From positions 22,275,884 to 22,339,883 of the forward strand of contig CM030706.1 of assembly GCA_017979445.1 (NCBI GenBank): a stretch of DNA of 64,000 nucleotides. Direction: 5' to 3'. The stretch's first letter is position 1, and the number at the start of each line of letters is the position of its first letter. The position numbers and the translations under genes were made by a program. Positions 58,249-64,000 of the stretch are shown one piece after another. The stretch is from Akebia trifoliata. Lineage: Eukaryota; Streptophyta; Magnoliopsida; Ranunculales; Lardizabalaceae. Under the pieces are notes generated by a model that worked only from the letters and a program-made list of their open reading frames with translations, did no database searches and was not told where the DNA came from.

Positions 58249-59448
58249 TGTGGCGCCTCGCCAAACACTAACACAAAGTCCCATATCAGATTTCGAGACA
58301 CAAGGTGGCGCCTCGAAATTTCGGCATGGTCTCCTCTGTTTATATTAGCATTCCAAGGCGTTCAACCTGCACCTAATAGACTACATACATTATCCTATAT
58401 ATACATACAAAATATAATAACTAGCGGAAGTCTATGTACATCTAATAACGTACAATAGATCAGAGTGCGGAAGGATAACCAAAATACAGGATTATACAAA
58501 AAATTATCACTAACAAAAATCCTAACGCTTAGTACAAATCTATAGTACTCCTGGACAAAATGAGTATACCCCCAATACTCACCAGGTGACGGACTCTGGT
58601 TTTCTATTTGACCCACCAGATGATCCTCACTTGTGCTCTATGGAGAAGAAAAGGGTGAGTAACAATGGTTACCCAGTAGGGAAGTAACCAATTTCTGCCA
58701 ATAGCCTCTCCTAACATGAACGAATAAGTATACTGAATCATTTTAAAATATGCAAAGTTTTACAGAAGAAATTACGATTAACTGGTACATATAACTAGGG
58801 ATGAGTAACTAAACATTTTAAAACTCACATTACATCCATCAGTAGTACTCACTATAATATTTTTTTTTATACAAATCTAATTGACAAATGGAAACATTAA
58901 TCATGAATTTCATTTTATATATCAAAATAAGGCAACATATACATAATACACAATGGTGTAGTAGTAGAATTAGAGAATTGGGATTCATGATTGGATCGCT
59001 CCCAGTCAGGACATGATGTTTCATAATGAAGTATTAGTTCCTGATTTTGTGGTTGGTCGCTGTTTATCATACTTAAGGGACCATTTATCTAGCTCAAGCT
59101 AGCTGTTTGACGTGACCGTAAGTAATGGGTCTCTTTTCGATATGTCAAAACATTCGACTACTATAGATTGTTAGTGATCACTAACTAATCATCTTTGTCT
59201 ATGCGTATCAGGCGTGCATGTGATTCTCAAATATATAATCCATTTACATATGACCACCTTTACATTACAAGTTACTGGTAAAGATAGAGAGGAATAAACC
59301 CGGATTCCAGTTGTAACTCCATTCTCATACGCGTCCCATACCACGTATGAGTTTGGATGCCCCTACCGTACATCCTAGGATAGTACACCACTCCGGATGA
59401 TATCACACTATCCCTTCAGGCATTCACACTCTTTAATAACTCACAAAA

Positions 59449-59479
<31 letters not shown>

Positions 59480-61146
59480 TCAGTTTCCTACCATGCAACT
59501 ATGGCCACCCGACCTAAAATAAATAACGGAACGGAAAAGTAAACAACGCCTCGCGCTAATAGAAAATAAATAAACATGCAACCAGTAACATTATTTTTGG
59601 ATATCCGTTAACCAACCTACACACAACACAACAATGTAAAATGCAGACATCACCCCTCGGGTGTGACTCTGACTTTTACCGCTTCATATTTTTTTTCCCT
59701 TTTTCTGATTTTTATAGTTTTCAATCTCTCAAACAAAATATCCACTTTCTGATATTCATCAATTTAATATGAGTTCATTGAATATTAAATCATTTTTTCA
59801 ACTATGAAATTCATTTTTATCAATAACATTGAAAAAATACAAAATTTAGATCAAAACGGGGTCCGAGTAGTGCATAGGACCCAATTGACAGAAATAACTC
59901 AGTGAAATATCCTACCCACATATAATTTGTTATAAAATACAATTAAACATATCAAATAAAAGTTCTGGCATGAATTTGAAACAACGAAAAAGAATTCTAT
60001 ATTTTAGAAATATATAACAAATTTCTAATAAAATCATAAATGTAATTTTCATAAATCTACAGTTATCGATAAAGATTGAGAGTCTTTACTATCTCTAGGA
60101 GATAGGATCGAAACACGTGCGCAAAAATCGAGATTATCGACATAGAAATCGAGATTATCGACATAGAAATCGAGATGGATCAAACTTCGAGACAATTAAT
60201 TTTTGAATCTGACTAGGTGGTTTCGAAGATCTCGATGCCGTCGTCATTTCTCCCTTCTGCGACGGAGGACGGTTTGACCTCGAAACAGATGAAATCTGAG
60301 GTCGAAGTTACGAAACTCCCGTATAAATATACGACTGACGTTTTATGATATGAGATGAAAATAAAGAGAAAACGAGAAGAATTTGGGTGGATTTTGTAGA
60401 TGTCGAGGCTACGGACATTTTTCTCTTCTACGGTGGTAGTCAACGACGGTCCGTTCGCAACGGATCTGAGTTTGAAAATTTGAATAAAAATAAGTTTTTT
60501 TTATAAATTCCATTGGCTGATTTTGGGTTGTTTAAAATGAAGATGAATAGTAAAAAATTTTAAAAATTTATTTATATAAATTTTTGGGACGAAATCAGTA
60601 TTTTACCTATTGTTTACTTGATCGTCCGGACTCCAAAAGTGACGAATGAATACTTTATTTTGTCTAATTTTTTATTTTGGATCTAATGGTATGATCAATT
60701 TATACAAATTCTATCTCTAACAAAAATTTACATTTTTGACCCAATGGGACCCTAAAATTGACATCGTTTTCGTTTTTGACAATAATTCGACTTTCTGTGC
60801 TCCAATAATGACAAATAAATAGTCCATTTTTTATAATTTCTTGTTACGAATCCAATGGTATGGTCAAATTTTAAAAAATTTTGCTCGACCAAAAAGTCAT
60901 TATTTTAGTCCGATCTGACTCGATAATCGAGGATTTTACAATTTTTTTGTTCGGAATCTTATCTGAGCGTACTTACAAGCTAAATTATATTTTTTGATCA
61001 TTTTGAATCCAATGGTGAGGTTATATTCCATTAAAAATGATCAGAAATATCATAATATTTTACCCATAAGTCCCACTTTTAGGATTTTCTCAAAATTCCA
61101 TTATTTATTTTCCTTGAGATACAAATCGAAAACTCGGGATTTTATG
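58249..61146 (-). mobile_element. Solo LTR family E, copy 6 (TSD CTTAC)
   Basis: 2898 bp, TGTGGCGCCTCGCC at 58249 to GGGATTTTATG at 61146. CTTAC flanks at 58244-58248 and 61147-61151. Inserted into E copy 5 in the opposite orientation (self-insertion). Contains an AT microsatellite at 59453-59480 and a short duplicated phrase 'cgagattatcgacatagaaat' near 60135. Confidence 0.93.
59453..59480. repeat. (AT)n microsatellite
   Basis: About 13 AT units interrupt E copy 6 where the other E copies have about 50 bp of ordinary sequence. Confidence 0.9.
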
Positions 61147-61625
61147 CTTACCCTATGCTTCTTCATTTTTTTAATTTCAGATTTGGCACTTAACGAAGTA
61201 GGTGTAGAGCACGAGTGAGGATTATCTTATAGGTCAGATAGACGACCAAAGTCATTTTCATGGTGAGTATTGAGTTATGCCCAAGCGGTGGCAACTCATC
61301 CAGGTAGTATTATAGATGTTGGGTTGAGTGGTAGGACTTTTGTTAAAAAGAGGAGTTTCAGTAGAATCATGTATATTAATTACTTCTTCTGCACTCTAAT
61401 CTACCTTACGTTGTTAGATGTATATAAGCTTTTGTTATTATTTCCATTTTGTGTATATATATACAAGATACAAGATATAATGAATATTTTTTATCAGGTG
61501 AAACAGGTATTTAGTGTCTTGGATTGCTAACATAAACAGAGGAAACCATACCGAAATTTCAAAGTGCCACCTAGTACCTCAAGATTTGACATGGGACTTT
61601 GTGTTAGTGTTTCGGGGATGTCACA

Positions 61626-62260
61626 TATCATCTTAGATATGTCAACTATTGAAGAGCCAGTATTTGCAAAGTTACTTTTGATGATGTACTTGTGGTTCTT
61701 TATATTGATGAGTTAAAGCCTTCATCTGCTTGAAGATGATTTTAGGGGTTTAGTTATTCATATTATTTTGTTGAGGTTGTGTTTTTGGAGTATTGAAAAT
61801 GGATCATATGTTATAATTGATGTTTAATTTCCTCACTTTGATATTATTTGGTTATAAATTATTCTTTTTTCATTGAAATATTAATATTTTATCATTTTTT
61901 TATCTATTTATGTTATTATCATTTTTGGGTAGTATTTTTAGTGTCTTGGATTTTAGCATAGAATCATAGGAATTCATGTTGGGAGACGTTGCAGAAAAGA
62001 ATACACACTATTCAAACATTACAATAGTTTTACTCAAATTATTATATATGCAATAGAAACATTATAAAATTCGTTCAAATAATATAAGTAATTGTTTACA
62101 ATTTTGATTAGGCTCATATAAATTCCTAAAGCCAAAAAATAGAAATCTCGAGAAAAAAAAAGCTTTTATTAGCACCCGACCTTTTACTTCTTCTGAGCCA
62201 TTCACTTATTTTGTTTAGAATTTTTCTTGAAATGTGCACAACTTTTGTAAAACTTTCGAT
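61626..62260. other. Unassigned AT-rich sequence
   Basis: Host-side flank of the E insertions. No gene, LTR end or repeat recognised. Confidence 0.3.
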
Positions 62261-62506
62261 TTCTATACAATTTTCATTTTAATTCCCAAAACATGTTTTC
62301 TAGTGAGTTCACTAGTAGGTATTCTAATTTAAAGTGACGATCTTGTTGATAAAAAAAGTGATGGTCTCGCTGGTAAATTTAAAGAAAAATATCCTCATTT
62401 TTTAACGATGAGATTGTTGGTAATTATCATCAAAATCACCACTTTAAATTATAATACCTACCAACGACTCACTCGAAAACATGTTTTGGGAATTAAAATT
62501 GTAGAA
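62261..62506. mobile_element. Foldback / MITE-like element
   Basis: 246 bp with long imperfect terminal inverted repeats of about 75 bp. The left arm has 'ttttaattcccaaaacatg', 'gtaggtattctaatttaaag'; the right arm has the reverse complements ('ctttaaattataatacctac', 'catgttttgggaattaaaa'). No coding capacity. A clear TSD is not visible. A simple inverted duplication is the alternative. Confidence 0.7.
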
Positions 62507-63201
62507 GATAAAAGCTGTAGTAGATTTAGATCATACACATGTCCATATCTTATCTAAGGTAAACAGTAGGAGAAAAAGGCAAGATTCCATAAAGATGGTA
62601 CCCAGATCGGTTAGACTGTCTAGTCTTACTCGGTTGTAGAACAAAGTAAGGCCAGACTCTTTCTCTCATGTCAGAGCAACATAGAACTGGCAAGTCTACG
62701 CAAATCCCATTCTACACCTTAACCTTTGAAGCATAAAGGGGAAATCCCAAGAATCCAGGAATGTGAAGAAGAACAATTCTAATTCAATTGAGATTCCTTT
62801 GATCATAGAATTCTCTATGATCAAATCCTAGATTGGCAAGAGTCGAAGAGGAAATTTCTATTATAGGGGAAACCCTATATAAAAAAGAAAAGAGAAATCG
62901 AGAGCAAAAGGATCCTTGGCAATTACCACACTGGTATTAGTAGACAACGGGAGGAGTAAGGGACAAATCATCGGAGCCATAGAGCAAAGTTGCTAAAGGT
63001 AAACCCAGAATTACCTCTACAAAAATGAATAGTGTATTAGACTTAGAATTTCATCATATTCAACACACGAAATGGTAATTTACCCTTTTTCTTCTTATTT
63101 GGGGTGTAAAAAAGTTTGGATGTCAATAATAGTTCTATACAAAATTTAAGGGATTTTTCTCAAAACACGAGCACCATAAGACCAAATTCTGGTTTCAATA
63201 C
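62507..63201. other. Unassigned sequence with promoter-like and palindromic words
   Basis: Contains a perfect 12-bp inverted repeat with 4-nt loop (62798-62825, TTTGATCATAGA-ATTC-TCTATGATCAAA) and a TATA-like 'ccctatataaaa' near 62872. It could be a decayed LTR, but no ends were found. No gene. Confidence 0.35.
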
Positions 63202-63574
63202 TGTAACACCCCGTACTACAATGTGTCAATATTGTCCCCAGTTAGTCGCCACGTGGCCTGGGGTTTTGTTTCTGGTACATAACCAAGTCACGCCCAAAAG
63301 GCCTCGACACAGTTCAGTGGTAGCTTGGCATTTATTAATACTTCAACACCCACTTCCTGAGCGATGTGGGACTAAACCCCTTACCCCGAGGCTGTGCTCC
63401 CAGGCTTGGGCTCTCATCCCCTTTGGCTACACAAGTCCTCATGTGAGCAAGCAATCCCCCCACCATGCAGGGGCAAGGCTCTGATACCAACTATAGTGCC
63501 CCGCCCTATATTGTGTCAATATTGTCCCCAGTTAGTAGTCACGTGGCCTAGGGCTTTGTTTCTAGCACGTGACC
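63202..63574 (-). mobile_element. TRIM-like small LTR element, interrupted
   Basis: Direct repeats start at 63202 (TGTAACACCCCG) and 63492 (TATAGTGCCCCG) and share 'gtgtcaatattgtccccagt', then 'cacgtggcct'. Just left of the second repeat, 63477-63490 reads GGCTCTGATACCAA, i.e. minus strand TTGGTATCAGAGCC, the initiator-Met-tRNA PBS. So the right repeat is the 5' LTR of a very short minus-strand element without coding sequence. It contains 'gatgtgggac', a word seen in many plant TRIMs. The right LTR is cut at 63574 by the Athila LTR. The 63116-63484 frame is not a gene. Confidence 0.65.
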
Positions 63575-64000
63575 TAATGAGACTATCGTTGTTCTTCTCA
63601 CCGGAGTTAATAATAATCTTACTTTTACATTACTTGTGGGGCAAGTAGGGGATCGAACCCAAGAGAAAGGAGGAATATAGTTAAGCTAAGAAGATAAAAT
63701 GCAAATTAACTAAAAGGAATTAAAACTGTTTTTCTTTGTATTTTTAAACTTATAAGAAAATGTAAAATTGCTAGAAAATAAACTAAAGTAAATGAAATTA
63801 AAAGCAAGTAAACTTATGAAATTAAAACACCATTGGAAGTGGATCTACCTAGAACATATTGATGAGTAATTCCTAGTTTCTAGCCTTTTTATAACTCAAT
63901 CGTAAGGGCTTGGTGTTAGCTCCTTAGATCGGAAAGTTTTGCAAATGAAATGAAATAAGGGAACATAAACAAAGTAGAATTCTTTGAAAACTTCCTACTA
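63575..64000 (-). mobile_element. Athila-like LTR, partial at window edge
   Basis: Reverse complement of the LTR at 32970-34184, covering about 33770-34184 of it. It starts TAATGAGAC (TGATGAGAC expected, G to A) at 63575 and continues past the window. It interrupts the TRIM-like LTR. Whether it is solo or part of a full element cannot be seen. Confidence 0.85.

Larger units (their letters stand above)
55744..61625 (+). mobile_element. Solo LTR family E, copy 5 (TSD CATCA/TATCA), split by E copy 6
   Basis: Plus sense TGTAATATCC at 55744 to GGGATGTCACA at 61625. Its own sequence is 55744-58248 and 61152-61625, about 2.98 kb, in order with other E copies. Flanks 55739-55743 (CATCA) and 61626-61630 (TATCA) differ by one C/T. 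It starts only eight bases after the end of E copy 2 and in the opposite orientation. Confidence 0.85.

Noticed and set aside
63116..63484. 122-codon plus-strand frame
   Set aside because: Spans the TRIM-like direct repeat and its PBS; antisense to the element.

Overview
The window is a stretch of transposable-element-dominated plant nuclear DNA, probably from a eudicot. I cannot name the species. There is no intact host gene, rRNA, tRNA or organellar segment. Almost everything is LTR retrotransposon sequence of the Ty3/gypsy superfamily (Tat/Ogre-like and Athila-like lineages), mostly present as solo LTRs nested up to four levels deep. I recognised six LTR families from their TG...CA ends and 5-bp target-site duplications (TSDs), and call them A (about 1.74 kb), B (about 2.3-2.8 kb), C (about 2.0 kb), E (about 3 kb), F (about 3.5 kb) and an Athila LTR (about 1.2 kb).

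Left third (1-24638). Two Tat-like elements point to the minus strand. Element A-1 has its 5' LTR at 4577-6327, a primer-binding site (PBS), a leader with 193-bp tandem repeats and a decayed pol. It sits just inside the PBS of a B element. The B LTR at 6361-8631 has a PBS on one side and a polypurine tract (PPT) on the other, so it is the middle LTR of a tandem arrangement. To its right lie, in reverse order, two multi-exon plus-strand pseudogenes (plant-mobile-domain-like, 11103-13700; DUF7745-like, 14514-17853), the 3' region, and a minus-strand pol (INT, second RNase H, RNase H, RT; 19319-22858) that runs into a truncated 5' LTR (22859-24638). The two pseudogenes therefore fit the antisense extra ORFs known from Tat elements. 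Each is preceded by an array of 21-nt palindromes repeated every 38-39 bp. Gene 2 is split by a solo A LTR.

Middle (24639-55735). After a truncated E LTR and a second E fragment, one E LTR (29008-55735, TSD TTTCA) has been pushed apart by three insertions: an A LTR (which itself carries a C LTR and an Athila element holding further E and A LTRs), a B LTR (carrying an F LTR), and another F LTR. Removing the insertions using the TSDs rebuilds each host LTR.

Right end (55736-64000). A second E LTR (55744-61625) starts eight bases past the first and contains a third E LTR. Then come a short unassigned stretch, a foldback MITE-like element, a TRIM-like element with an initiator-Met-type PBS, and an Athila LTR running off the window.

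Two signals stand out. Families A, B, C and F share a hairpin in the LTR with an invariant 13-nt loop but different, self-complementary stems. The 38/39-bp palindrome arrays precede the two antisense genes. Domain names come from motifs I can read; no database search was run.
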